Source: Defluviitaleaceae bacterium (GTDB taxonomy: Bacteria; Bacillota; Clostridia; Lachnospirales; WQUN01). From it: a stretch of 64,000 nt of DNA. Shown here in pieces: positions 7,900-16,017 of this stretch. A program made the translations under genes and the position numbers. Where the stretch lies: the NCBI GenBank assembly GCA_009784025.1, contig WQVK01000002.1, positions 1-64,000 of the forward strand, given 5' to 3'. The notes beneath the pieces were generated by a model. It saw nothing but the letters and a program-made list of their open reading frames with translations, was not told where the DNA came from and did not search any database. How positions within the stretch are numbered: position 1 is the stretch's first letter; every line of letters starts with the position of its first letter.

Positions 7900-9054
7900 A
7901 TGATTAAAGTTGCTATTGTAGGTTGTGGGAATATTTCTGGGGCGCATATTTCCAGCTATTTGATGTTCCCGGAAAGATGCAAGATTGTGGCGCTGGTGGA
8001 TATTTTCCCAGAAAAATGCGAACAAAAAAAGACCCAGTTTGAACTTGCAGATGCCCAGGTTTTTGCATCACACACAGAGATGTTGGAATCTGGCGTGGAA
8101 GTTGATTTGGTATCAAATTGTACTCCGCCTTACGTACATGCAAGTATTTCTATAGATTGCATGGACAAGAAAATGAATGTGCTGGTAGAAAAACCAATGG
8201 CCACCTGCCTTGCAGAATGTGACGAAATGCTAGCGGCAGAAAAGCGCAACGGCGTGGTGTTATCCTGCGGCGCGCAGAACCGCTTTAACGACATGATTTT
8301 TAAACTAAAAACCCTGGCAGACACAGGCATGGCAGGCAAAATCCGCGCAGCCCATGTGGATTCCTTATGGTGGCGCGGCCGGCCATATTACGACCTTTGG
8401 TGGCGCGGAACATGGGAAAAAGAAGGCGGCGGCCCCACATTGAACCATGCGGTGCATCAAATAGACATGATAAACTGGATTCAAAAAGAACTGCCAGCCG
8501 AAGTAACATCTGTGCTATCCAATGTAATGCACGACAACAGCGAAGTAGAAGATTTATCCTTCGCCATACTAAAATACGCAGACGGCGCGCTGGCTAATGT
8601 AACCAGCTCTGTAGTACATCACGGCGGCACACAAAGCATAGTGTTGCAATGCGAAGACGCGAAAATAGCAGCTCCCTTTAGCGTGGCGGCAGAAATATCC
8701 CAGCCAAACGGCTTTGGCAAGCGCAACCCAGAACTAGAAAAAGAACTAACAGATAAGTACAATTCCTTCGCCAACCAGCCATATGAGGGTTTTGCAGGTG
8801 AAGTAAACAACGTGCTGGCCGCCCTAGAAACCAACACCCGCCCCCTAATCACCGGCGAAGACGGCCGCAAAACCGTAGAGCTAATCTCTGCCATATACAA
8901 ATCTGGCTGCCTAAAACAAACAGTAACATTACCCCTAGCCAAAGATGACCCCTTCTACACCTTTGAAGGCATAATAAAACATGGCACACGCTTCTACGAG
9001 AAGGGCAAAGCCGTGGATGATTTGGCCGGAGATATTACATTGGGGAATTTTTAG
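7900..9054 (+). CDS. Gfo/Idh/MocA family NAD(P)-dependent oxidoreductase
   Basis: 384 residues. The N-terminal Rossmann fold starts 'VAIVGCGNISGAH' (residues 4-16). 'VLVEKPMATCLAECDEM' at about 95-111 holds the EKP motif of the family, and a Gfo/Idh C-terminal domain follows ('GGPTLNHAVHQIDMINWI', with the conserved His typical of the catalytic site). Members oxidise or epimerise sugars and inositols. The neighbouring beta-helix protein and second family member suggest a role in degrading an unusual glycan, but the substrate cannot be read from sequence. AGGAGG precedes the ATG by 7 bases. Confidence 0.88.
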   Translation: MIKVAIVGCGNISGAHISSYLMFPERCKIVALVDIFPEKCEQKKTQFELADAQVFASHTEMLESGVEVDLVSNCTPPYVHASISIDCMDKKMNVLVEKPMATCLAECDEMLAAEKRNGVVLSCGAQNRFNDMIFKLKTLADTGMAGKIRAAHVDSLWWRGRPYYDLWWRGTWEKEGGGPTLNHAVHQIDMINWIQKELPAEVTSVLSNVMHDNSEVEDLSFAILKYADGALANVTSSVVHHGGTQSIVLQCEDAKIAAPFSVAAEISQPNGFGKRNPELEKELTDKYNSFANQPYEGFAGEVNNVLAALETNTRPLITGEDGRKTVELISAIYKSGCLKQTVTLPLAKDDPFYTFEGIIKHGTRFYEKGKAVDDLAGDITLGNF

Positions 9055-9062
9055 TAGCTAAA

Positions 9063-9340
9063 ATAAAATCGCAAGAGGCTTCGCCAGGTTTCTTTTGAGT
9101 TGCATTTGAAAAAACTTTCACAAAACTTTAAATTTGAAAAAGACCGTCGCTGAAAAATTCAGTTGGTCGGAAAATCCGACCAACTGAATTACATCCGCAA
9201 AACCGAAAAACACGGGGCGTATAAACCCAAGCAAAATCCGGGCAACACGTCTCTACCACAAAATTAAATTTCAAGTTTTTTTGCTTCTTTTTTTCCAAAA
9301 AAAGAAGTGGAGGTGTCGGAGGCGAAGCCTCTGACGGTCT
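9063..9340. repeat. Composite inverted repeat with GTTGGTCGG palindrome
   Basis: This fills most of the 325-base gap between the two oxidoreductase genes; no gene is seen in it. The left arm at about 9068 reads CGCAAGAGGCTTCGCC, then a TGCATTTGAAAAAACTTT-like tail. The centre at 9157-9189 is a perfect palindrome of arm ATTCAGTTGGTCGGA, 3 bases and the complement. The right arm holds a poly-T/A hairpin (CTTCTTTTTTTCC.. at 9284-9307), then GTGGAGGTGTCGGAGGCG and AAGCCTCTGACGGTC (9307-9339). Arms and centre each recur elsewhere in the window. Confidence 0.8.
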
Positions 9341-9379
9341 TAAATAATCTAACGGTTCAAATAAAAGGAGGACGAAAAA

Positions 9380-10471
9380 ATGCCAGCAAGTGGAATGAAT
9401 TACGCGCCTAAGGGTAAGCCAAACCCGGTTGTTAAACCAGGGGAGTTTGTTTTTGCGGCCATCGGCCTGGACCACGGGCATATTGGCGGCATGTGCAATG
9501 GGTTGGTAGAGGCGGGGGCTACGCTAAAATATATTTATGACCCTGACCCAAATAAGGTTAAAAGATATTTGGAGATGTACCCCCAGGCTGTAGCCGCAAC
9601 TAGCGAAGGCCAGGTTTTTGAAGATAAGGAAGTGGCGCTTGTGGCCAGCGCTAATATTGCCAGCGAGCGTTGCCCGCTGGGGTTGCGAGCCATGGAGGCC
9701 GGAAAGGATTATTTTACAGATAAGGCGCCGCTTACCACACTTGGCCAGCTAGAGGCGGCCAAGGCGATGGTAGAGAAGACCGGGAAGAAGTACGCGGTTT
9801 ATTATTCTGAAAGGTTGCATGTAGAGGCCGCGATTTTTGCGGGGCAGTTGATAGATGATGGCGCGATAGGGCGGGTTGTACAGACCATGGGCATGGGGCC
9901 GCACCGTGCAGGGCTTGGCTGGCGGCCAGATTGGTTCTTTAAAAGGGAGCAATACGGCGGTATCCTTTGTGATATTGGCAGCCACCAGATAGAGCAGTTT
10001 TTGTACTACACAGGCAGTAAAGATGCAGAAATTATGGCCGCTCAGGTTGAAAACTTCAACAACCCAGACCACCCTGGCCTGGATGACTTTGGAGATTGCA
10101 CCCTAAAAGGCGATAATGGCACAACAGGCTACTTCCGGGTAGACTGGTTTACCCCAGACGGCCTAAGCACCTGGGGCGACGGCCGCACATTTATATTGGG
10201 CACAGATGGCTTTATAGAACTGCGTAAATATTGCGACCTAGGCCGCGCAAAAGGTGGCGGGCATTTGTTCCTGGCCAATAAAGAAACCGAACAATATATA
10301 GATGTAAATGGCAAAGTTGGGCATCCATACTTTGGCCAGCTTATTCTAGATTGTTTGAACCGTACAGAAAACGCCATGACCCAGGAACATGCATTTAAAG
10401 CCGCAGAGCTTTGCGTAAAAGCGCAGCGCATAGCGGAAAAAGCCAAGGGAATCACACGGGAGTACGATTGA
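9380..10471 (+). CDS. Gfo/Idh/MocA-like oxidoreductase, divergent subgroup
   Basis: 363 residues. The nucleotide-binding region reads 'FVFAAIGLDHGHIGGMCNGL' (about 24-43) instead of a plain GxGxxG, and the EKP motif is replaced by 'FTDKAPLT' at about 112-119. The C-terminal domain keeps 'GGILCDIGSHQIEQFLYYTG', the family's catalytic-His region. This GLDHGH/DKAP form marks a recognisable subgroup of the family, with substrate unknown. AAAGGAGG precedes the ATG. The stop codon overlaps the start of the next gene by one base (TGATG), so translation is probably coupled. Confidence 0.8.
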   Translation: MPASGMNYAPKGKPNPVVKPGEFVFAAIGLDHGHIGGMCNGLVEAGATLKYIYDPDPNKVKRYLEMYPQAVAATSEGQVFEDKEVALVASANIASERCPLGLRAMEAGKDYFTDKAPLTTLGQLEAAKAMVEKTGKKYAVYYSERLHVEAAIFAGQLIDDGAIGRVVQTMGMGPHRAGLGWRPDWFFKREQYGGILCDIGSHQIEQFLYYTGSKDAEIMAAQVENFNNPDHPGLDDFGDCTLKGDNGTTGYFRVDWFTPDGLSTWGDGRTFILGTDGFIELRKYCDLGRAKGGGHLFLANKETEQYIDVNGKVGHPYFGQLILDCLNRTENAMTQEHAFKAAELCVKAQRIAEKAKGITREYD

Positions 10472-10722
10472 TGAACCTTTCAGTTTGCGGAATAGATTGC
10501 GATGCCTGCGGGTTTAAACTGGAAGGCAAATGCGAAGGCTGCCGCATCTGCGCCCCAAAAGGTGAATGTGTTTGGGGCGGCAGATGCGAAATCCATGATT
10601 GTGCCACAGAGAAAAACCTACCACATTGCGGTAAATGCAAAAGCTTCCCCTGCGCCACGTTGGAAGAATGGTCAGCAGAGGAGAACCCAGAGCGCATAGA
10701 TAACCTAAGAACGCTCGAATAG
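10471..10722 (+). CDS. DUF3795-like Cys-rich small protein
   Basis: 83 residues with ten Cys: 'CGIDCDACGF', 'CEGCRIC', 'GKCKSFPC'. This spacing resembles DUF3795, a probable metal- or Fe-S-binding domain of unknown function common in anaerobes. The ATG overlaps the stop of the upstream oxidoreductase gene, indicating co-translation. A frame-extended start upstream lies inside that gene and was not used. Confidence 0.75.
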   Translation: MNLSVCGIDCDACGFKLEGKCEGCRICAPKGECVWGGRCEIHDCATEKNLPHCGKCKSFPCATLEEWSAEENPERIDNLRTLE

Positions 10723-10736
10723 AACGGAGAAAACCT

Positions 10737-11021
10737 ATGCAAAAACGAATCATTTGTATCTGTGCAATGCTGCTTCTGCTGGGTTTCGCCCTCACAGGCT
10801 GCGTCCCCGGCGGCGGCGCGTATTACTACGAAAACCCAGCCGGGTTCTTTTGGGGGCTTTGGCATGGTGTTATCGTGATTTTTACGCTAATAGGCTCGAT
10901 TTTTAGCGATACCGTAACAATTTACGAAGCCTACAATACTGGGTTTTGGTATAATCTCGGCTTTTTGATGGGTGCAGCCAGTCCCTTTGGCGGGAAGCTT
11001 ATTTTCTTTTCCGGGGATTAA
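10737..11021 (+). CDS. Small membrane lipoprotein with GLWHG...IYE motif
   Basis: 94 residues. The signal peptide ends in the lipobox LTGC (Cys22). A short hydrophobic body follows: 'ENPAGFFWGLWHGVIVIFTLIGSIF', then 'VTIYEAYNTGFWYNLGFLMG'. The pattern GLWHG-x-hydrophobic-IYE..N.G.WYN.GFL.G is shared by a widespread family of small proteins of unknown function in Bacillota and Bacteroidota (from memory). GGAG is 8 bases upstream of the ATG. It lies 14 bases after the DUF3795 gene and is probably the last gene of that operon. Confidence 0.7.
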   Translation: MQKRIICICAMLLLLGFALTGCVPGGGAYYYENPAGFFWGLWHGVIVIFTLIGSIFSDTVTIYEAYNTGFWYNLGFLMGAASPFGGKLIFFSGD

Positions 11022-11139
11022 TGCGCAGGAATGACAAAATGATTAACGTCACGGCGTTAACTGCGTTTTCCCGCTTTGTATGGGCGAGAAGCTTTGCCTT
11101 TCGAAGAACTAAATGCATGAAAATTGACCATCTTCTTAT

Positions 11140-11171
11140 ATGGGTTATGCTGTGAATGGTGGAAATAACGC
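11140..11171 (+). repeat. Left copy of 32-bp inverted repeat around a GNAT gene
   Basis: Begins ATGGGTTATGCTGTGAA and ends GGAAATAACGC. It pairs with 12002-12033 in inverted orientation with a single mismatch (T versus G at the middle). The two copies bracket about 830 bases holding one acetyltransferase gene. The 381-base gap 11022-11402 has no other gene. Confidence 0.85.
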
Positions 11172-11250
11172 AGTTCTGACAACTTCGTCATGTTAAAGTA
11201 TCAAAGATGTGATAAAATTACTTTACTGGCTGGACTGTCCAAACATTAAT

Positions 11251-11329
11251 AGGCTTCTTGCATAACGTCAAGATTGCGGTGAGGGGTTAGCGCAACCCCG
11301 AAGCGAAATTTCAGTTATGCAAAAAGTCT
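11251..11329. repeat. Nested inverted repeat upstream of the GNAT gene
   Basis: The outer arms AGGCTTCTTGCATAAC (11251-11266) and GTTATGCAAAAAGTCT (11314-11329) are inverted copies with two mismatches. Inside is a short hairpin, GGGGTTAGCGCAACCCC (about 11283-11299). The form resembles the end of a mobile element or a structured leader; function unknown. Confidence 0.6.
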
Positions 11330-11402
11330 AATGGCGCACTTATGTACCACCCAACGAGTTGGTACGTGCGTAAAATCTATATTTTGAACAGGGGGAATAA
11401 TC

Positions 11403-11978
11403 ATGGAAATACGTTATATTCCTGATGGGACGATGACGGAAGAACAACAAAAACATGTGGATATAATAAATGAAATGTGCTTGTCGGGCGACCCCGATGA
11501 CCCTGAGGAAGATAATGAATTTGACGAAAGCACATACGAATATAGCGCGCCGGAGGATGGTATGTTCCTGCTTTTTGATGGCGAAAAAGCTGTTGGGCGG
11601 GCTGCGGTGCATAAAGTATTAACCGAATATGACGGACAAGAATATTTTTTGGGAGGCTTCGGCGGTTTGGCGGTTCTTCCCGAATATCAAGGGAAAGGTT
11701 ATGCGAGAAAACTTGCTGAAGCGGCGTTGGCAAAGGCTGACGAAATTGGGATTGACGTTGCCTGCATGGAGGCTGAAACGGAAAGTGGCATAATTAATTT
11801 CTACCAAAAACTAGGTTTCGTACTTTTGAAGCGTCCCGCTTATTTCATAAATCACGGAAATAATGAAGTAACAGATAATAACGTAATGATTATGGGATTA
11901 CGAAATAAAGAACTCGCCAATAAAATCCTTACGACTAATCATAAATTTCATTATGGTAAGAGTTTGGGGCACTGGTAA
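11403..11978 (+). CDS. GNAT family N-acetyltransferase
   Basis: 191 residues. The acetyl-CoA-binding core is 'GGLAVLPEYQGKGYARKLAEAALAKADEIG' at about residues 83-112, containing the Q-x-x-G-x-A/G-type loop QGKGYA. 'ESGIINFYQKLGF' is the typical beta-6/alpha-4 'FY.K.GF' segment. The acceptor is unknown. The ATG at 11403 has AGGGGGA upstream. Its codon choice (GAA, AAT, TAT-rich) differs from the GCC/GGC-rich neighbours, and it lies inside the 32-bp inverted repeat, so recent acquisition is plausible. Confidence 0.85.
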   Translation: MEIRYIPDGTMTEEQQKHVDIINEMCLSGDPDDPEEDNEFDESTYEYSAPEDGMFLLFDGEKAVGRAAVHKVLTEYDGQEYFLGGFGGLAVLPEYQGKGYARKLAEAALAKADEIGIDVACMEAETESGIINFYQKLGFVLLKRPAYFINHGNNEVTDNNVMIMGLRNKELANKILTTNHKFHYGKSLGHW

Positions 11979-12001
11979 GCGAGTAGTATAAGCATTTGTG
12001 G

Positions 12002-12033
12002 GCGTTATTTCCACCCTTCACAGCATAACCCAT
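12002..12033 (-). repeat. Right copy of 32-bp inverted repeat around the GNAT gene
   Basis: Reverse complement of the copy at 11140-11171 with one mismatch. It starts 23 bases after the acetyltransferase stop. No clear target-site duplication is visible outside the two copies. Confidence 0.85.
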
Positions 12034-12066
12034 AAGTTTTCATAGTGGCGGCTTTGGGCGCGGCAG

Positions 12067-12107
12067 CGCAAAACAACTTATTACAATCTGTAATAAGTTG
12101 TTTTGCG
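12067..12107. terminator. Palindrome of the TTATTACA family, likely terminator
   Basis: The stem is CGCAAAACAACTTATTACA (19 bp, perfect) with loop ATC. It is followed by a short T-rich stretch on the plus strand and stands between convergent GNAT and ftsW transcription. The inner part recurs at 19153 and 55853. Confidence 0.6.
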
Positions 12108-12189
12108 TTTTCTACCGTCGCAGTGATTCATACAAAAAAGGGAGACGGTTTTGAAATCGTCTCCCATGAAAATCATAAAAATAAATTTA

Positions 12190-12249
12190 CCACTTCTTTT
12201 TTCAAAGAAAGAAGTGGAGGTGCTAGAGGCGAAGCTCCGGGCGGCCTTA
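12190..12249. repeat. Dispersed GAGGCGAAGC element
   Basis: A poly-T/A hairpin with arm CACTTCTTTTTTC is followed by GTGGAGGTGCTAGAGGCG and AAGCTCCGGGCGGCC, ending exactly at the stop codon of ftsW. Same order of parts as the copy at 9284-9340. Confidence 0.7.
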
Positions 12250-13443
12250 TCACGTTCGGCTACCAGCCCTAGAGAACCTAGAAATATTTATCAGCACCCC
12301 GGCTAAAGCCATACTTACAATTAAAGATGTGCCGCCGTAGCTTATAAATGGTAGGTTTATGCCTGTGTTTGGTATGGTGTTAGTCACTACCGCTATGTTA
12401 ATTATTGCGGGGATGGCTATTGCCAGGACTATGCCTGCGGCCACCATGCTGCCAAAGGTATCGGGGGCGTTTATTGCCACCAGTATGCCGCGCCAAATAA
12501 ATACTGCGAAAAGCAGCAAGATTAAAGACGCGCCAATAAGCCCCATTTCTTCAACAATAACGGCGAATATGATGTCGTTGTGGGGTTCTGGTATAAATGA
12601 AGCCTGGCGGCTGTTGCCAAAGCCCAGGCCAAAAAGGCCTCCGCTGGCTATTGCATACAAGGATTGTATGGTTTGGAAGCCAGTGTCTAGGTGGTCTGCA
12701 AAGGGGTCTAACCAGGCTACAACGCGGTTTCCGCGGAAGTCTCCGCCGTCGTCTGTGGCCATTCGCCAAAGGTACCCGCCAATCCCAACAACTCCAACTG
12801 AACCCACCACAAGAAAGCGCCAAATATGCGGGCTAGCCATAAAAATCATGCCAGCGCCAATGGCCGCGGTAACAATGGCGGCAGTCATGCCCCCCGGCAG
12901 CACTATGAAAAGAACCACCACGCCAACAACTGCGCCGTATACAAAAAGCCCCTTCCAAGTTGCCGCAAGGCGCGGGAATTTATCTGCCATATAAGCCATG
13001 GTGAAAATAACTGCCGCACGTGCAACCTCCGAAGGTTGAAACTGTATCCCAAAAAGTTCTATCCACCGCTGGGCGCCGCCGGCCTCTTCACCAAAAATTA
13101 AAACCGAAATAAGCAGCGCAATAGAAACGCCGTAAATAATCACCACAAAAGGCTTAATAAGCTCGTAGCTCACGTTAATAAGCGCAATCATGGCCGCTGC
13201 CCCAAGAGCCGCAAATACCAAGTTGCGTGTAAGAAAATGGAATGGGTCACCCTGGCGCACGGCAGCGTTCATATGGCTGGCCGAAAACACCATGACAATG
13301 CCAATAAGCACAAGCAAACACACCACAAAAAGCAGGGTGTAGTCGATTCTGTCTATCAGCCGCACCTGTGCGTCGTCTCTTGGGCGGGTTCGCTCGTTAA
13401 CGGTGCCAGATGCGCGGTTTGGTCGCGGCCTGCTCCCTACCAT
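12250..13443 (-). CDS. ftsW: FtsW/SpoVE-type peptidoglycan polymerase (SEDS family)
   Basis: 397 residues, about ten membrane helices. Diagnostic SEDS motifs: 'QFQPSEVARAAVIF', 'FIPEPHNDIIFAVIVEEMG' and 'TNTIPNTGINLPFISYGGTS'. SEDS proteins polymerise lipid II glycan strands together with a class B PBP. The position at the end of a murE-murF-mraY-murD cluster points to the division or sporulation paralogue (FtsW or SpoVE) rather than RodA. The start has GAGGTG five bases upstream. The cluster ends here, and murG, which normally follows, is not in the window. Confidence 0.93.
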   Translation of the reverse strand: MVGSRPRPNRASGTVNERTRPRDDAQVRLIDRIDYTLLFVVCLLVLIGIVMVFSASHMNAAVRQGDPFHFLTRNLVFAALGAAAMIALINVSYELIKPFVVIIYGVSIALLISVLIFGEEAGGAQRWIELFGIQFQPSEVARAAVIFTMAYMADKFPRLAATWKGLFVYGAVVGVVVLFIVLPGGMTAAIVTAAIGAGMIFMASPHIWRFLVVGSVGVVGIGGYLWRMATDDGGDFRGNRVVAWLDPFADHLDTGFQTIQSLYAIASGGLFGLGFGNSRQASFIPEPHNDIIFAVIVEEMGLIGASLILLLFAVFIWRGILVAINAPDTFGSMVAAGIVLAIAIPAIINIAVVTNTIPNTGINLPFISYGGTSLIVSMALAGVLINISRFSRAGSRT

Positions 13444-13460
13444 ATTTTCACCTCATATCA

Positions 13461-13558
13461 CTAGACTTCTTCCGAAATTCCCGTAAGAGAGTTCGAAAAA
13501 GTTACATTTTAAATCATTTGCTTCTTCTGAAATTGCGTTTGTTACAATTTCAGAAGAA
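13461..13558 (-). repeat. Intergenic module D (TTCGGAAGAAGTCTA type) with hairpin
   Basis: Read with transcription it starts, just after the murD stop, with a perfect 14-bp hairpin (arm TTCTTCTGAAATTG, 13522-13558). It continues with a TTTAAAATGTAACTTTTTCG stretch and ends in GGGAATTTCGGAAGAAGTC, 18 bases before the ftsW start. Homologous modules in the same relative orientation lie at 28491-28546 and 48794-48893. Confidence 0.75.
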
Positions 13559-13560
13559 CT

Positions 13561-14874
13561 CTACTGGCTGGCCTTTACATATTGCGTAAAAAGTTCGCCT
13601 CGTTCTTCAAAATTTTTGAACATATCAAAACTAGCACATGCCGGTGAGAAAACCACGTTTTGCCCGGGTTTTGCTAGGTTCTTTGCAATGTTTACGGCCT
13701 CTTCCAAAGTGGCGGCCTTTTGGTGCGCCGTGAAGCCTATTTCTTCGCAGGCCTTGGCTATTTGCCCGCCCGTTTGGCCTATAAGAATGAGATAACTAAC
13801 CTTGGCGGGGAAAAGCTCTACCCATGGGGTAAAATCTGCCTGTTTATCAAAGCCACCCCCTATAAGCACCACCGGCTCGCGAAAGGAATTTAGTGCGGTT
13901 ATAGCCGCATCTGTGTTTGTGGCTTTAGAATCATTGTAGTAGTTTACGCCGCCAATGCTGGCGATATGCTCTAGGCGATGGGGCACCCCGGCGAAGGATT
14001 TTAATACGGTGGCAATCATTTGCGGCGTGGCCCCTGCCAGCAGCGATAAAGCCGTGGCAGCTAGGGCATTTTCAGGGATTACTTTGGTTTGGGAGATATT
14101 AAGTATCGTTGTTTCATTTTCGCCCATGTTAGAAATTATATCGCCGCCGCGCAAGAAAACGCCGCATTGTGGCTCTTCCTTTGCGCTGAAATAAACCACC
14201 CGGCCAGGGGGCCTCATGCCGCAGGTTATGACATTATCTAAGTTTAGCACAGTTACATCGTTTTGTCCTTGATTTTCAAAGATTCGGGATTTCATTGCAA
14301 TGTAATTTTCCATGGTTTTGTGCCGGTCCAGGTGGTCTTCTGTCATATTCAAAACCGTGGCTATGGCTGGCTTGAAAGCCTCTATGGTTTCCAGCTGGAA
14401 GCTAGAAATCTCGGCCACTACAAGGTTTTGCTTGTTCAGCGTGTTAACCAGGGCCGTAAGCGGCGTGCCAATATTCCCGGCTATAACCGTGCCGGGGTTT
14501 TTAAGCCGCATAATCTCGCCAACCAAAGTGGTAACCGTGGTCTTGCCATTTGTGCCGGTTATGGCCACCATGGGGCAGGGGCAAAGGCGGTAGGCCAGCT
14601 CTGTTTCGCCCCATACAGGTATGCCCAAAGCTTCGGCCTTTTGCACAAAAGCCTCATAAATAGAAATACCGGGGCTAATTATAATCAAATCAAAATCCTG
14701 CACAATATCGTCTGGATTGCGCCCAAGATAAACCTCAAAACCAGCCACATCTGCCGGGGCTTCGGCCCTCATATCTTGCAGTGTAACCGCAGCACCCATC
14801 TCGCGCAGCAGCCTAGCCGCAGCAATCCCACTGCGCGCCATGCCGCAAACCAAAATCTTCATATCCTTAAACAT
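13561..14874 (-). CDS. murD: UDP-N-acetylmuramoyl-L-alanine--D-glutamate ligase
   Basis: 437 residues. A Rossmann-like N-terminal domain ('ILVCGMARSGIAAARLL') precedes the ATP P-loop 'ITGTNGKTT' at 105-113. 'NMTEDHLDRH' and the C-terminal 'YYNDSKATNTDAAITAL' are Mur ligase signatures, the last one diagnostic of MurD. It adds D-Glu to UDP-MurNAc-L-Ala in the cytoplasm. ATG with GAGGT upstream. Lies between mraY and ftsW on the same strand. Confidence 0.96.
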   Translation of the reverse strand: MFKDMKILVCGMARSGIAAARLLREMGAAVTLQDMRAEAPADVAGFEVYLGRNPDDIVQDFDLIIISPGISIYEAFVQKAEALGIPVWGETELAYRLCPCPMVAITGTNGKTTVTTLVGEIMRLKNPGTVIAGNIGTPLTALVNTLNKQNLVVAEISSFQLETIEAFKPAIATVLNMTEDHLDRHKTMENYIAMKSRIFENQGQNDVTVLNLDNVITCGMRPPGRVVYFSAKEEPQCGVFLRGGDIISNMGENETTILNISQTKVIPENALAATALSLLAGATPQMIATVLKSFAGVPHRLEHIASIGGVNYYNDSKATNTDAAITALNSFREPVVLIGGGFDKQADFTPWVELFPAKVSYLILIGQTGGQIAKACEEIGFTAHQKAATLEEAVNIAKNLAKPGQNVVFSPACASFDMFKNFEERGELFTQYVKASQ

Positions 14875-14907
14875 AAATCAACCTCATCAATCAAAAAAAT
14901 AGGGACC

Positions 14908-14960
14908 AAGGGGATGAAATCCCCTTGTGGAGGTGCCGAAGGCAAAGCCTCTGACGGTTT
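14908..14960. repeat. Dispersed GGCAAAGCCTCTGACGG element
   Basis: A small hairpin (AAGGGGATGAAATCCCCTT) is followed by GTGGAGGTGCCGAAGGC and AAAGCCTCTGACGGTTT. The repeat touches the stop codon of mraY and fills most of the mraY-murD gap. Confidence 0.7.
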
Positions 14961-15975
14961 AGAATCCCTGAAACGCAAGAAAACCTAACAAACATGCCAT
15001 AGCCGTAATCACGCAGAAGAATGCGACTACTTTTGTTTCTGGCCAGCCGGATTGCTCGAAGTGGTGGTGTATTGGTGCCATCTTGAAAAAACGGCGGCGA
15101 GTCATTTTGAAGTAGCCTATTTGTATGATTACAGACAGGGATTCTATTACGTAGATTATGGCTACAATTGCCAGGAATAGGGGCATGTTAAGCATAAGTG
15201 CTATTGCAGCTATAAAGCCGCCAAGTGCTAGCGAGCCAGTGTCTCCCATGAAAACTTTTGCAGGGTGGGCATTAAACAGTAAAAAGCCCATAAGGCTGCC
15301 CACAGCCGCACCGATAACAGGCAGCAGCGGCGAGTCCAGCATCCACGCGCAAAAAAGAAAAAACACCGCAATGATGGCAGTAACCCCAGTAGCCAGGCCG
15401 TCTAGGCCGTCTGTAAGGTTAGCGCCGTTAGTGCAGCTTAGGAAGATGAAAATTACAAAAAGCCCAAAAATTAGATCGCCGGGGGTGAAGCCCAGCAGGC
15501 TAAATTCAGAGCCCAAAAGGCCATTAATGCCCATAAAATCGAAACTAAAATCAGGGAAGAATGGTATAAGCATCTCCCCAGAAAAGCCAGGCAAGGTGCG
15601 CCAGCACATAAAAAACACAACCGCGACAAAAACCTGCCCAAACAGCTTCTGTTTAGGGGTTAGCCCTTCAGAACGCCGCTTTTTTATTATTATAAAATCA
15701 TCTAAAAAACCTACGAAACCAAGGGCCACAGTGGTAAGCACCACGGCCACGGCATGAGGGTTATCCCGCATGAAGATAAGCGCCGCCAGCACAAAGCTGA
15801 CGATAATCATGATGCCGCCCATGGTGGGCGTGCCAGCTTTCTTTAAATGGGAGGCAGGGCCGTCTGTGCGCACGAACTGGCCGAATTTTAGCTTAACCAG
15901 CGAAGGGATAAGCATAGGGCATAGGGCGATATTCGCCACGAATGCGATTAGGATTGCGTACACTGCGGTATTCAT
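14959..15975 (-). CDS. mraY: Phospho-N-acetylmuramoyl-pentapeptide-transferase
   Basis: 338 residues with about ten membrane helices. Signatures: 'GPASHLKKAGTPTMGGIMII', 'GFLDDFIIIKKRRSEGLTPKQK', 'NGANLTDGLDGLATG' (the NxxNxxDGxDG active-site motif) and 'APIHHHFE'. It transfers phospho-MurNAc-pentapeptide to undecaprenyl phosphate to make lipid I at the inner membrane face. GGAGG lies 10 bases upstream of the ATG. Confidence 0.97.
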   Translation of the reverse strand: MNTAVYAILIAFVANIALCPMLIPSLVKLKFGQFVRTDGPASHLKKAGTPTMGGIMIIVSFVLAALIFMRDNPHAVAVVLTTVALGFVGFLDDFIIIKKRRSEGLTPKQKLFGQVFVAVVFFMCWRTLPGFSGEMLIPFFPDFSFDFMGINGLLGSEFSLLGFTPGDLIFGLFVIFIFLSCTNGANLTDGLDGLATGVTAIIAVFFLFCAWMLDSPLLPVIGAAVGSLMGFLLFNAHPAKVFMGDTGSLALGGFIAAIALMLNMPLFLAIVAIIYVIESLSVIIQIGYFKMTRRRFFKMAPIHHHFEQSGWPETKVVAFFCVITAMACLLGFLAFQGF

Positions 15976-16017
15976 GTGGATAGAACCTCCGAGGCTGATT
16001 GTAGTTTATATCTTGCT

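Noticed and set aside
12359-12994. 211-codon plus-strand open frame inside ftsW
   Set aside because: It is antisense to a clear SEDS protein, has no ribosome binding site, and is rich in Pro/Arg/Ser as expected from the complement of a hydrophobic gene.
14263-14988. 241-codon plus-strand frame over murD
   Set aside because: Shadow frame; it runs through the dispersed repeat at its end and has no family features.
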